Notes under the pieces: model-generated
Told to the model about the DNA's origin: nothing
Databases searched by the model: none
What the model saw: the letters and a program-made list of their open reading frames with translations, nothing else
Made by a program: the position numbers and the translations under genes
Shown here: in pieces, positions 9,849-20,449 of the stretch
How the letters are laid out: each line of letters starts with the position of its first letter
Position numbering within the stretch: the first letter of the stretch is position 1
From: Selaginella moellendorffii
Lineage: Eukaryota; Streptophyta; Lycopodiopsida; Selaginellales; Selaginellaceae
NCBI RefSeq assembly: GCF_000143415.4
Contig: NW_003314264.1
Location: forward strand, 4,029,229 to 4,093,228
Direction: 5' to 3'
Length of the DNA stretch: 64,000 nt

Positions 9849-10223
9849 AGAACACTAACATTTTTTGGTAGGCTTATATCCTCGATGGATCCAACTGGGA
9901 GCTGGGCAGCTCGATGGTTGAGAATAAGTGAGTGGATTTTTTTTTTGTTCTTCCTGTTTTTAACTCGAAGTGCTTGACTGGAGCAGGCAAATTCGTTCCT
10001 GGCTGCTACGCCCTGGCTGTCTCGGGCGTTCTCAACGAAGATATGCAGGTCAGTCTCACTTGTTCGTGTTTGTTTCGTCTTTCATCTCTCGGTGATTTCG
10101 AGATCTCCTTGTCTCTAGCATGATTCTTGTAAAACTTTTGTTCGTCCATGCGCTAAGCTGCTTCTGGTCATTGCTGTGCAGAACATCTGCGAAGACAATA
10201 ACATCAAATACGTTCCTCGGTGA
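9282..10223 (+). CDS. SPT4: Transcription elongation factor SPT4
   Basis: Exons 9282-9380, 9442-9533, 9872-9927, 9987-10048, 10182-10223; 116 aa, the usual Spt4 length. A four-cysteine zinc finger is present: CLRC in exon 1 and CENC in exon 2. The rest matches Spt4: ECTTVNFSG, DPTGSWAARWLRI, KFVPGCYALAVSG. Spt4 binds the NGN domain of Spt5; the DSIF complex clamps RNA polymerase II for processive elongation in the nucleus. Intron 2 (9534-9871) is long for this window and filled with CT repeats and a minisatellite. Residue Ser replaces the common Gly at the exon 3/4 join. Confidence 0.95.
9545..9845 (+). repeat. CT microsatellite and ~50-60 bp minisatellite in SPT4 intron 2
   Basis: Five imperfect copies of a unit containing GACAACTCGTGAACTCTAT and ATCACCCATCT are separated by CT runs of different length. 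The first run starts near 9545, the last ends near 9845. The array fills most of intron 2. Confidence 0.9.
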
Positions 10224-10543
10224 GCAGCCGATGATCGCAAGCACAGGAAAACAAATTTAGAAGATCACAGATTCAGAAGAGAAAACAGTGAGAAAAATGT
10301 GATTTTTGTCTTTCTCCGCTACTTATTACGCTACTTGATAATGAGATAAGTAGCCTCTCCTTTTACAAGAAAGGACGTAGAATGGACACGAGTTTTGGCC
10401 GAGGCACTAGGTAGAGCAGCCATAGCTCGCTGGTGTTTGTTGACCGGATCAATCGCTTGGCGCTCCAGTGCATGACTTGGGCTCTTAGATTTGGCGAGGA
10501 GGGAGCGACCCAAGTCGCCAAAATCGCGGCTTAGGCACGGCTT

Positions 10544-11434
10544 ATGGCCCTAGCGGCATCGTCGTCCTCCTCGTCCGGATTCCTGCGCCTCGCCGACGCC
10601 CGGAGGAAGAATTTGCCGCTCCGCCCGCAGCGCAATCTCCCCCAGCTCCGAACGATGAGCGCCAGGGCCTGCTCGTCCCCGAATTCGTCGTCGGGCACCT
10701 CCGCCGGTGGCGATCTGGTGACGAGCGGCAAGAAAGTGGTGCCGTATGCCAACTATGCCGTGCCCATCGACAATTCCAGCGCCTCCTCCTTCATCACCCG
10801 CCCCCTGGCCGAGATCCTGCGCGACATGAACAAGAGGGTGCCGGACAAGGTGATCAAGATCAAGGTGGACGAAGATGGCAACGAGCTCAAGTACATTCCT
10901 TGGTATGTTGATCTCTTTGCTCTCCTGGTGTTCTTGTGCTCCATGAAATTTGTCTTTGTTTTCTCGGTTTCGAAGACTTTTCTTGTCGTAAAAAACATGT
11001 TTTTGGTTGTACTGCTCATCGATCTGATGGTTTTGTAGGTTCCATGCCAACAGGATGCTGAGCTTCTACGCTCCAGGTACGAATTCTCCTTCTCAAGCAA
11101 GAAAAGTAACGAGGAAAAGGATTTTTTTCTCGCAGGCTGGAGCGGAGAAGTTCGCAACTTGACATTCTCGCCGGACAGCAAGACCGTCTCAGTCGTGTAC
11201 CGAGTGACGATACGAGGCTCCGATGGCGAGGTAAGCAAAAATTCCTCTTTTTTTCTAGGCGAGAGCTCTGGAGATCTGTTCTTCCAGATCTCTCGCGAGG
11301 CCTCGGGCACCGCTTACATGCACGATGTGGAGTTTGGCGATCCCGTCCAGAAGGCCGAGGGCATGGCGTTCCGGAGAGCCTGCGCGAGATTCGGGCTGGG
11401 GCTCTACTTGTACCACGAAGACGATGCGCAGTGA
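10544..11434 (+). CDS. RAD52-2: DNA repair RAD52-like protein, organellar
   Basis: Exons 10544-10902, 11039-11076, 11136-11230, 11288-11434; 212 aa. The N-terminal 60 residues are Ser/Ala/Arg-rich, fitting a plastid or mitochondrial transit peptide. The conserved core follows: NYAVPIDNS, ITRPLAEILRDMNKRVPDKVI, IPW-FHANRMLSFYAPGW-GEVR, VVYRVTIRGSDGE and the tail AEGMAFRRACARFGLGLYLYHE. These are hallmarks of plant RAD52-like / ODB proteins, which bind single-stranded DNA and promote annealing in organelle or nuclear homologous recombination. Whether it is the plastid or mitochondrial form cannot be told from sequence alone. Confidence 0.9.
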
Positions 11435-11627
11435 GTGAGAGACAAGCAAAGCTCTTATAGCTAAGATTTTGCAGTGTTTGAGAGGCCTCGCTACGAGAGA
11501 AACGACGACTAAGAAATACTCCTTGTAAAGTTAGAGGTGTCTGTTCCATTTTTTCTATCTTTCCTGCTCACAATTGAAAAATCATGTAGCACGATTTCGT
11601 CGTGAAAAGGCAGGCTGTTGCCAAAAG

Positions 11628-11700
11628 TTCCGTTGCCGGGAATTGAACCCGGGTCTCTCGGGTGAGAGCCGAGTATCCTGACCGACTAGACTACAACGGA
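11628..11700 (-). tRNA. tRNA-Glu (CTC)
   Basis: 73-nt cloverleaf on the minus strand. Acceptor TCCGTTG pairs with CAACGGA, discriminator A. D-arm has TAGTCTAGTCGGT, T-arm GGTTCAATTCC. The anticodon loop CTCTCAC gives CTC, for GAG codons. No intron. Confidence 0.96.
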
Positions 11701-11905
11701 TTACATTATCTTACCATTAACAATCGCTGTTTTGAATGATTTCTAAGAAGACAATGAATGCCATCTTTATCACTCATGTGTTCCATAGTGTCCTGCACTG
11801 TGCAAATGCATAAAATTGCCCACCCCAACTACCCACCTATGATAGCGAATCTACCAGAATATGCTCACAGCCTGATTTCCACCTTTATTAAAAGAATCAA
11901 TTATT

Positions 11906-13259
11906 TCACAAAAGGCACAGCTGGCGCACATTGATTGGGGAGGCATCGTCCAGGCCCCCATCAAACAGCCGCTTGCCCAGCACAACATTTGCAGCATCTG
12001 TGGGGTGGTACGGATCCCAGAACACGTATTTCGTACGGTCGGGGCAGTACTTGACCAGCCCACCTGGCAGGCATGGGACTTGACCGTTGAATGGCCCGGC
12101 TCCACAGCATCCTCGGTTCCCATAGTCAAAGCCTATGCGTTGGATGAATGGATCGATCGATTAGAACACGCAAAGGATAGAAGAAAGCATCCAGTCAGAG
12201 GGATTACCAAACTTGGATGGGTGGTCGATGACGTCTCGAAAGATGTTGTACACGTTTCCATAGACGATGGTGGCTCCGGGGAGTTGGGAGTTGAGCTCCA
12301 CCAGCATGGGCTTGAGCGCGTCGTTGAAATCCCTCACGATGGCTTCCACGGGCTCGATGCATCCCCCGGTGGTGGAGTTGTAGAGGAAGAGCGAAGATGG
12401 GATGCAGCCCAGGGGACCAACGTTCGCCACCACGATCTTGCGAGCGCCAAGTCGATAGATCTCCTGGAAGAAACCGCGATAAAATCCAGAGGTCTTTCGA
12501 GCTCTGGGCGATTCAATCTTCCAGACTTACCTGGAGCTGCTTGGAGAAGATCGAGAGGAGCGTGTCTCGAAACGTGGATGTAGGAAGATTGTGGCTCCGG
12601 GTGTAGGGGAGGAAGTAATTGTTGATGTAATCGTTGCTGCCCATGATGATCGCGACGAGCGAGCGGGAGATGAGGCTGGATGCGGCGGACGGACCCAGCA
12701 TGGAGCTGATCTCTCCGATGCTGTTGCCGAACCACTGGATTTGCTTCCAGAACGTGATCCTCTCAGCCTGATCGAATCGATCGAAAGAAAACGATGTCAC
12801 AAACAATGGCATTCCAATATCTCGACGATTACTCACATAGTTTCCCCCGGTTTCATCCTCAATCCCCGCTGCTCCCGACGCATAGCTCACGCCCTGGAGG
12901 ATCTTGCTCCCTTTCGCGGATGGATCCAGATATGGTGGCACCAGAGGCAATCCAATGAGCTCCCCTGTGACAATTACATCCAAGATCAAGGACAAGAAAT
13001 CCACAGAGTCTCTGTTACCGACGACGTCCACCACTGTCCTCCCGTTGGAGAATCTCCCAGTCGCTCCCAGCGGGAAATCAATCCCATTCGGCGCCGTGTC
13101 GCCCCTGGCCACCGCGGCCAGGTGATTGTTGTTGCCCACGTCCACCAGCGAATCCCCAAAGATGAATGCCGCAGGGACGAGGGGCTGCGATTGCTGCGCG
13201 GGGCAGCAGCAGAGCATGATCGTCGCGACGACGAACAGCAGCGCTAATACCAGCGCCAT
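11906..13259 (-). CDS. GDSL esterase/lipase
   Basis: Exons 13259-13019, 12964-12837, 12767-12531, 12463-12208, 12132-11906; 362 aa, standard for the family. Signal peptide at residues 1-23. Block I FIFGDSLVDVGNNN carries the catalytic Ser. The block II Gly is in ASGAAGI, block III MGSNDYINNY carries the oxyanion Asn, and block V DPYHPTDAAN carries the catalytic Asp and His. It is a secreted SGNH hydrolase, acting on esters at the cell wall or cutin. The substrate cannot be inferred. Five exons at the positions usual for plant GDSL genes. Confidence 0.95.
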
Positions 13260-13524
13260 GTTGAATCGCCTCGCGACTGCTGATCGCTCTCAAGAAGCCC
13301 ATGAAAGGAGAAGAAGAAGAGATCTTTAATCCATCTCTTTCCAAGCGCAGGCGATCACGCGCTCGTCATAAAACTATGGTACTCACAAGAAAGCCGACAG
13401 AGCATTGAAACTACCCAGTCAGAATTATTCCTGGAATAATTCTGGGTCGAATTTACGCTAGCCCTAAAAACTAAAGTGCAGGTCAAAGTCAAATAAAGTC
13501 GAGTCGTTTTGTTCTATTATGTTT

Positions 13525-15163
13525 TTAGTTTACTTGCTGGCCGTACACCTGGTAACCAGTAGTATAGACAAGCGCCGGATCTTGCGGATAGAGGTAAGCG
13601 TACGGAGCCTGGCTATGGTTGTAGGGGTAGAACGCGTTCCATTGAGAATCAAACGGCGGCTGGTACCACGGCAGTGCCGACGACGAGAGCCTCTGGAAGA
13701 AAAAACTTGTCTTGATGAACAAGAGAGCAAGGGAGCGAATTTGCTACACAAATTACCTGCTTGTTCGCGGGGTGACGCCCCCAAGACAATCGAACAGTTT
13801 GCTGGCCTATGACGGAGCCATGGACTTGCTTCAATGCTTCTTCAGCACTGGCCCTGAGAGAGATCGAGTAGAGCATTAGAACAGAAACTTCGCTCGGGCA
13901 TGAGTACCTCGTCATGAACTGTACAAAACCGCAGCCTCTACCCGGGGGGATCTTGGTGTACTTGATCTCACCATACGGGGAGAAGACGTCTTTCAAGTCG
14001 TCCAACGAGACATTCTGGTCTAAGCCGCCTACAAAAATCTGCAAAGCGCACAAAGAGTGCTGAAACGTGAAACGAAGGAAACACAAAGACTCACGGTCGT
14101 GTTTGTGAAGTCGTCCTCACCTGCCGGAGCGGGCATTGCGTAGGCAGGGACCAGCTGATACGAAACTGCGACAAGTCTCAACACACGCGATTACTTCACG
14201 AATCAATGCGATGCAAAGCCAGCAGCCAGAATGCACAGAGAGAGCAAACCTATGATGAGTAAAAGGTTCCTTGCTCAAAGTTTCATCAGAGGTTGCTCGA
14301 GTAGATTACTTCCCAGTGTCTGCTCAGAGTTCTCTCTTTTGGTGGTTCCTTTGAGTCATAGGGTCCGCCTTTAAAACCAATCAGCCTTATAAGCTTTTCC
14401 TTTCCTGCCCATGAAATCACAAGTTTCCAGAAACATGCAGCTAGAGAACAAAGAAACATCCACGAACAAAGAAAAAAAGGACGAAACAAAAGGGAAGAAC
14501 ACATACCTCTTTGTACAGGGTGCTGTTGAGTTTGCTTTTTCGGCGTAGCGGTACGTATTCTCATCGGCCGGGAAGAGCAGTAGACTCCATGCATCTCCGT
14601 CATTGCCGAGCTCTTCTCGGTCTCGTCTCCAAACCTCACAAATCCATAGCCTCGGCACCTCCCGGAGTTGACATCCATGACAACTTTGGCGCTCTTCACC
14701 GAAGGATACCGGCTCTTGAAAGTCTCGAGTAGCATCGCGTCGGTCACGTCCGCCGCAAGGTCCCCCACAAAGATGGAGTCATCGGCTCCAGAGTCGCGCT
14801 TGTCACCTCCGACGCAAGCCCAATTCAGCCGAAACGCTTGCTCGGTGCGCGGCATCACGGCCCCGGTGAAGCTCTGGAGCGCTTTCTCGGCGGCAGCGTG
14901 CGATTCAAACTCCACGAATCCATAGCCTTCGTGGTGGCCGGTTATCTTGTTTCTAATCACCTTGGTGGACACCTGAGAGGCAAAAAAGGGAAGATCTTCC
15001 ACCGCTTTGCTCCAGAAAAAACCGGGAAAGAACTTACGATCGTGGATTGCGGGAAGCAGCTCTTGAGATAGCTCTCGTCCATCCAGTACTGCAAATCGCC
15101 GATCCAAAGGCTGCGAACATCGTCCCGAGCTTGCGCTTGCGTCGCGCCCGGCTGCTGCTCCAT
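13525..15163 (-). CDS. RBP45/RBP47-type polyadenylate-binding RRM protein
   Basis: Exons 15163-15038, 14972-14507, 14165-14095, 14038-13908, 13853-13757, 13692-13525; 352 aa. Three RRMs: RRM1 (SLWIGDLQYWMDESYL, YGFVEF), RRM2 (SIFVGDLAADVTDAML, YGFVRF) and RRM3 (IFVGGLDQNVSLDDL, CGFVQF). RRM3 ends with LSWGRHP, a family hallmark. A Gln stretch starts the protein and a Tyr/Pro/Gln-rich tail ends it. RBP45/47 proteins bind U-rich and poly(A) RNA, shuttle between nucleus and cytoplasm and join stress granules. Head to head with EBP1, 251 bp between start codons. Confidence 0.93.
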
Positions 15164-15414
15164 GCCGCAAATAAACCTCCAACCCTAATCGTGGACGGTC
15201 AAGATATGATGCCCGGACACGTGGCGGGCGGAAAAGGCCGTTGGATGAAGCACCATAGACGTGGCACAGATCCGGGCGTCGATTGATTCCTCTGCCCTAA
15301 TTCCTTGAGTGCCCCAGCCGCCTTGTTGCTGTGCGCGCTCCAAGCTCGATCGAGGTATGTATGATCTTTGCCCCCCTTGCGCGCCGGAATCTTACAGAGA
15401 ATCGCTGCTTAGAA
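15164..15414. promoter_or_regulatory. Shared promoter of RBP45-like gene and EBP1
   Basis: 251 bp between divergent ATGs. A telo-box-like AACCCTAATC lies at 15181-15190, close to the RBP start, and CTGCCCTAATTCC near 15291-15303. No TATA box obvious. Confidence 0.5.
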
Positions 15415-17053
15415 ATGTCGGATGATGAGAGTAAGGAGGAGAAGGAGCTCGATTTATCGTCGGCGGATGTAGTGACCAAGTATAAGCTCGCCGCAGAGAT
15501 TGTCAACAGTAAGAGCGGTTATTCTTTCCCGTCGTTCTTCCGGTGCTAAAATCTTTGTTCCAGAGGCTTTGCAAGCTGTATTGGCGGAGTGTAAGGCAGG
15601 GACCAAAGTCGTAGAGCTTTGTGATAGAGGTGACTCTTACATAAAAACGTAAGTGTTTTTTTTTTTCATTGAGACGGGAGAACTTAGAACTTTGGTGTTT
15701 TGTTTCACAGCCAAACGGCCAGCGTCTACAAGAACGCAAAGAAGAAGATCGACAAGGGCGTCGCCTTCCCGACTTGCGTCTCGCTAAACAACACAGTATG
15801 CCATTTCTCTCCCTTGGCTGGCGATGAGACGGCTCTGTCCGAGGGTGACATTGTAAAGATGTAAGCTATGGTTATGTGCTGGTTTAAGTTGTGGTTCTCA
15901 TCAAAGCTTTTTCGCAGTGACCTTGGCTGCCATATCGACGGCTTTGTGGCCGTAGTCGCTCACACGCACGTCCTCCAGGAGGGTCCAGTGACTGGAAGAG
16001 CAGCGGATGTTTTAGCAGCTGCCAACACTGCGGCAGAAGTTGCTCTCAGGCTCGTGAGGCCTGGAAAGAAGGTGTCTTTACCAGTCTGAGTATAGGTGGT
16101 CGTTACTCACGGTTTCTTTCTGTTTGTCTTTCTGAATAGACCAGGGACGTCTCGGAAGCCATCCAAAAGGTAGCGGCGGCTTATGACTGCAAAGTTGCCG
16201 AGGGAGTCTTGAGCCACCAAATGAAGCAGTTCGTCATCGATGGCAACAAAGTCATACTGAGTGTTTCGAATCCGGAAACCCGCGTGGACGAGTCAGAGTT
16301 CGAGGAGAACGAGGTCTATGCCATTGACATCGTCACAAGCACTGGTGAAGGAAAGGTTTGTAGCTTTGACTTATCGTTGAAATCTAAGGAAGTAAGAAAC
16401 GCAAACGTTATCGCAGCCGAAGCTTCTCGACGAGAGACAGACAACAGTCTACAAAAGGGCCGTGGACAAGAGCTATCATTTGAAGATGAAGGCCTCGAGG
16501 TTTATATTCAGTGAAATAAGCCAGAAGTTCCCGCTCATGCCCTTTACCGCCAGGCAAGTTTTCTTCTGTAATTCTATCCTTCTGGTGAGCTCAAATTTGC
16601 ATTTTCCAGGGAGCTGGAAGAGAAGCGTGCAAGGCTGGGGCTGGTTGAGTGTGTCAACCATGAGTTGCTGCAACCGTACCCTGTTTTACACGAGAGAACA
16701 GGTCTCCCTCTTTACTTTTCAGTCTTTGGATCGAACTTAAGTTTCTCTTTTCGCAGGGGATTTGGTAGCTCACATCAAGTTTACGGTGTTGTTGATGCCA
16801 AATGGCTCGGATCGAATCACCGGACACAGCGTTCAAGACGTACAACCATCCTCGACCGTGGACGATCCGGAGATTAAGTCGTGGTTAGCCATGGGTATAA
16901 AGTCAAAGAAGAAAGGAGGAGGAAAGAAAAAGAAAGGTTTGTAGTGATTGGATTTTCTCTTGGGAAGATTTTAAGATCGCAACCGTGTGCCGTGCAGGGA
17001 AGAAGGGTGAAGAAGCTGCCGAGGCTAATGAAGAAGAGGAGGCCACTGTTTAG
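15415..17053 (+). CDS. EBP1: EBP1 / proliferation-associated 2G4 homologue
   Basis: Exons 15415-15508, 15564-15648, 15711-15860, 15918-16071, 16140-16355, 16417-16553, 16610-16701, 16757-16936, 16998-17053. The pita-bread (methionine aminopeptidase-like) fold without metalloprotease activity is clear: [68 protein letters not shown], and [14 protein letters not shown]. The C-terminus is Lys-rich ([13 protein letters not shown]), as in other EBP1 proteins that bind ribosomes and structured RNA. Plant EBP1 promotes organ growth and ribosome assembly. Intron 6 appears to start with GC rather than GT (16554), as required by the frame. Confidence 0.95.
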
Positions 17054-17371
17054 CAAAGCAAAAATTTTGACTGCCAGGTGTTTGTAGGCAATACTTCGAC
17101 TTGCAAAGAAACAAGAAAAGATTCCATCTTGGAGAGCGCCACGTACAAAGTTTGGAGGAATTGATTTGTCTTGCAGCAAAGTCAGACTTTTGTTGGCCTA
17201 CTCCTGAGAAAAATGAAGAGAACGATGGTTTCTTCTGGACTTCGACAATCGATTGAGTTCGTACACATCCAATAGCTTTTGTTTACTGCCGACAACATAA
17301 GAACCTCTTGTTATTTTCTTCTTCCTACCAAAACGTCGCTCAGTTTAGTGGTTTTTTTTCTTCATCGTTCC
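17054..17371. other. Convergent 3' region of EBP1 and BCCP
   Basis: Shared by two 3' UTRs. No gene seen. Confidence 0.5.
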
Positions 17372-18539
17372 TCACGGCTTGATCACGAACAAAGGCTGCA
17401 CAAACAAAAACAAAATCAGGGAATCCAGAACTTTGAGATCTGGAGACGAGACTTACATCATCGGCAGCGACGGGCTTTCCATCCTCGGCGACGATCTCGA
17501 CAAGCGTCCCGTCTTGATCGGACTGTTAACAGTAGGTGGAATAAGAAATGAAAAGCTGGCAAAAAAGATCCCCACCTCAATGCTGTTCATCAGCTTCATT
17601 GCCTCAATGATGCAAAGAACTTGGCCTTTACGGACTTTGTCCCCCACCTAAAGAAGTAAACCCGATAAAAAGCTATGCAGCAAAGTAAGAAAAAGTCTCA
17701 CCTTTACAAATGGAGGCTCTCCTGGTCCTGGCGATCGATAGAAATTCCCAGCCATGGGTGAGACCATGGGTGGATATTGTGGAGCGCTTGGAGCAGCTTG
17801 CGGAGCCTCGGCAGCTTGCGTTATCGCGGGAGATGGAGATGGAGCTGCTGGCATGGGAGCTGGAGTCGGCATCGCAAAAGCCGACGGTGGAAACATTGGA
17901 TATGGAAGCCCAGCGGCGGCGGGGACGGGAGGAGCTGCCGCTGGTGGTGGTGCCAAAGCCTCGGCCTTCCTGATGACGATCTCATAGTCCTTGTGCTTGA
18001 GTTCCAGCTCCACTATGTCTTTGGAATCCACTAGCCTGGACGAAAAGTTTGTGGCATAAGAACAAAAGATTGTTTTGTTCTTTTGGGAGTACTTACTTGA
18101 CCAAGCTCGACACGTCGGCTAGAAAGGATTTCACGTCCGCGGCCGCGAGAGCCGGCTCCTTCTCTATAGCCGGCTCCTCCACTGGACTCGTCGCTCCCAC
18201 TGCCTCGGTGAGCTTCTCTTCCGCCTTGACGCCATCGACAGTCACCTGCGACGAGACTTAGCCACTGATCTAAAGCGCGAGAACAAAGAACAGGGGAAGC
18301 TCTAAGCCCGCATTGCGCAATGCAGCCACTGCAATCCAATCAAACCTAGCACGTACCGCCTCCGCCACTGCCACGCTCCTCCACACCCCGGCTTTTCGTT
18401 GTAGATCCGCCGCCGATCTGCCGCCAAGCCTGACGCTCCGCCCGTAGAAGCACGACGATGCCGGCGCCGCGGCCGCCCGCGGCACTCCACAGCATGCATC
18501 CTCGCACCGCGCGGGGATCAAAATCCGACATGCCGCCAT
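17372..18539 (-). CDS. BCCP: Biotin carboxyl carrier protein of plastid acetyl-CoA carboxylase
   Basis: Exons 18539-18357, 18245-18097, 18035-17702, 17647-17576, 17522-17457, 17395-17372; 275 aa. Residues 1-60 form a transit peptide (Ala/Ser/Arg-rich). A helical region (DSKDIVELELKHKDYEIVIRK) and an Ala/Pro-rich hinge follow. The biotinyl domain has MVSPMAGNFYRSP, GDKVRKGQ, CIIEAMKLMNSIE and the C-terminal PLFVIKP. The Lys of AMKLM takes biotin. BCCP carries carboxybiotin between biotin carboxylase and carboxyltransferase in heteromeric ACCase, the first step of plastid fatty acid synthesis. Head to head with the Mpv17-like gene. A BADC homologue lies about 25 kb downstream. Confidence 0.96.
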
Positions 18540-18918
18540 AGCTGTCGCTCGAAATCGCCCGCGGGAATCGCTCGCGCTCTAGAAATATTTCCTCTCTCTC
18601 GCGCTCGCTCGCCCTAGGGATTAAATTGTGGAGCTTGGCTTGAAATAGGACAGGAGGCAACTGGACATACCAATGCCTGTGTGTCGGATCGGCCCAAGCG
18701 CTGGGCCTTAAGGACACTACGTGGATTTACACTGGTAATTTCGCAAGGACTCCATGCGAAAGATACGAGCCCCTCTTTCTTGCATGGCTGGGCTCCACTA
18801 AAATACCGGGGGTTCGATTCCAAGGAAAGAGAATATGCTTTGGCATCACCTACATTTGAATGTTTTAGTTTTTGGCGCCGATTCAAGATTAGGGCTCTTG
18901 CGAGGATAGGGTTTGCTG
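18540..18918. promoter_or_regulatory. Shared promoter of BCCP and Mpv17-like gene
   Basis: 379 bp between divergent start codons. GATTAGGGCT and ATAGGGTTTG motifs (telo-box-like) lie at 18885-18915, just upstream of the plus-strand ATG. No coding sequence of its own seen. Confidence 0.5.
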
Positions 18919-20015
18919 ATGAATTTGGCGAGGGCGATCGGCAATCGTGCGCGGAGGAACACGATCGGCGCCGGCGCGCTCGGCCGGATTCGGCATTTCG
19001 ATGCGCCGCGGGCCTCGCGGCCATGTTTCCAGGTTGGGGGAGGGATCGATGCTGCTGCGGAGCTCCATGGGGCTCCGCGGTTCTTCTCTGCGGGGCGGCT
19101 GCTCCAGGGGGGCAAAGACGCCGGGAAATCGGACGTTTCTAAGCAGAAAAAGGGGGGATTTGTGGGATGGTACTTGAATAATCTGGACAAGCGGCCAGTC
19201 GTCACGAAATCTCTCACTGCCTGTACGATTTACACCACAGCGGACCTCGTTGCGCAGGTAAGCTCTTTCTTTCTCTGTGATTTCCAGGTGTGCTTTTCGC
19301 GTGCTTGAGCTCATATATTTTTGGCAGGGTGGTCTACACACTTAACGAAAACGTTATGAAAAGTAAGATAATCCAGTGTTCTGTGTGTGTGCATAGTTTC
19401 TTCTCCTAGTTTTTTTTCTTTGTGTGACAAACTTCAAGGTGGTCTTTCCAGAAACTCACGGCTATGAAGCTGGGTAACGATGCTCCATGGGACCACGTAC
19501 GTACACTGCGCATGTCCGCTGTTGGATTGCTTATGTCGGGGCCAACGTTGCACCTATGGTTCAATTTCTTGAACAAGATACTGCCGGGGAGAGATATGAT
19601 CAGCACGCTGAAGAAAATGTTGCTGGGACAAACAACCTACGGGCCTGCGTTTACAGCCACGTTTTTCTCTATAAATGCCCTCGCGCAAGGTCTGAAGTCA
19701 TGGCTACTTAGTGTTATTGTTCCTGATGCTGGTGTGTATGTGTGTGTTTTGCAGGCGAGAATGGTGCTCAAATCTGGCAGAGGTTGAAAAGGGACCTTAT
19801 TCCCACTTTAGCGAGTGGGCTTATGTATTGGCCATTTTGTGATCTGATCACGTTTCGCTATGTTCCTGTGCATTTACAAGTACGCTGCTCTTTCTCCTTG
19901 GCTTTAGTTCTCTTCAGTTGCTGACTTGTGTTTTTTTGTAATGCAGCCTTTGGTTAGCAACTCTTTCTCGTTAATATGGACCGTCTACCTTACATACATG
20001 GCAAGCTTGAAGTGA
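18919..20015 (+). CDS. Mpv17/PMP22 family membrane protein
   Basis: Exons 18919-19257, 19452-19689, 19755-19879, 19947-20015; 256 aa. An Arg/Ala-rich N-terminus suggests mitochondrial or plastid import. The family core begins with WYLNNLDKRPVVTKSL, then TTADLVAQ, RTLRMSAVGLLMSGPTLHLWF, LKRDLIPTLASGLMYWPFCDLITFRYVPVHLQPLV and WTVYLTYMAS, giving four predicted membrane helices. Mpv17/PMP22 proteins are small channel-like proteins of the inner mitochondrial or peroxisomal membrane. The assignment is firm; transport substrate unknown. The long N-terminal extension points to a mitochondrial or plastid member. Confidence 0.92.
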
Positions 20016-20449
20016 GGTAAAAACTTGCCTTTCAATTTTGTATACATAGGCAAGCGATGCCCCCAGTCACACGCACAGGAACTCGTTATTTTGAGGTCCG
20101 GTTAAGTTTGGTTAGATTGTGGACAAAGACCAGCTCTGAACTTTGCTGTTCTTGCCACGTTAAGTTATCGGTTTCACTTTATAAAGCTCCGCTAGTGATC
20201 TCGATCCAGTGTCACCGCCAGGAAGACAGACTTATCAACCTTGCAAAGAAAATTTCTTTGACAACATCCATTTACAAAGATTTTTTTGGCCACACGATTA
20301 TCTTCCTCACGAGACGCTCTTCATGCAAAGGTGCGGCGGTAGATTTCGATGACTGACATTTTTTATATATATATGTTGTTACAAATGACAAGGAAACCAC
20401 TTCCGACCGTGGCCCTTCGGTCGCTGCTCATTTATAATCCGGGTTGACC
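20016..20449. other. Convergent 3' region of Mpv17-like and MYB genes
   Basis: AT-rich towards 20360 (TATATATATA). Presumed UTRs and polyadenylation signals; no gene seen. Confidence 0.5.
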
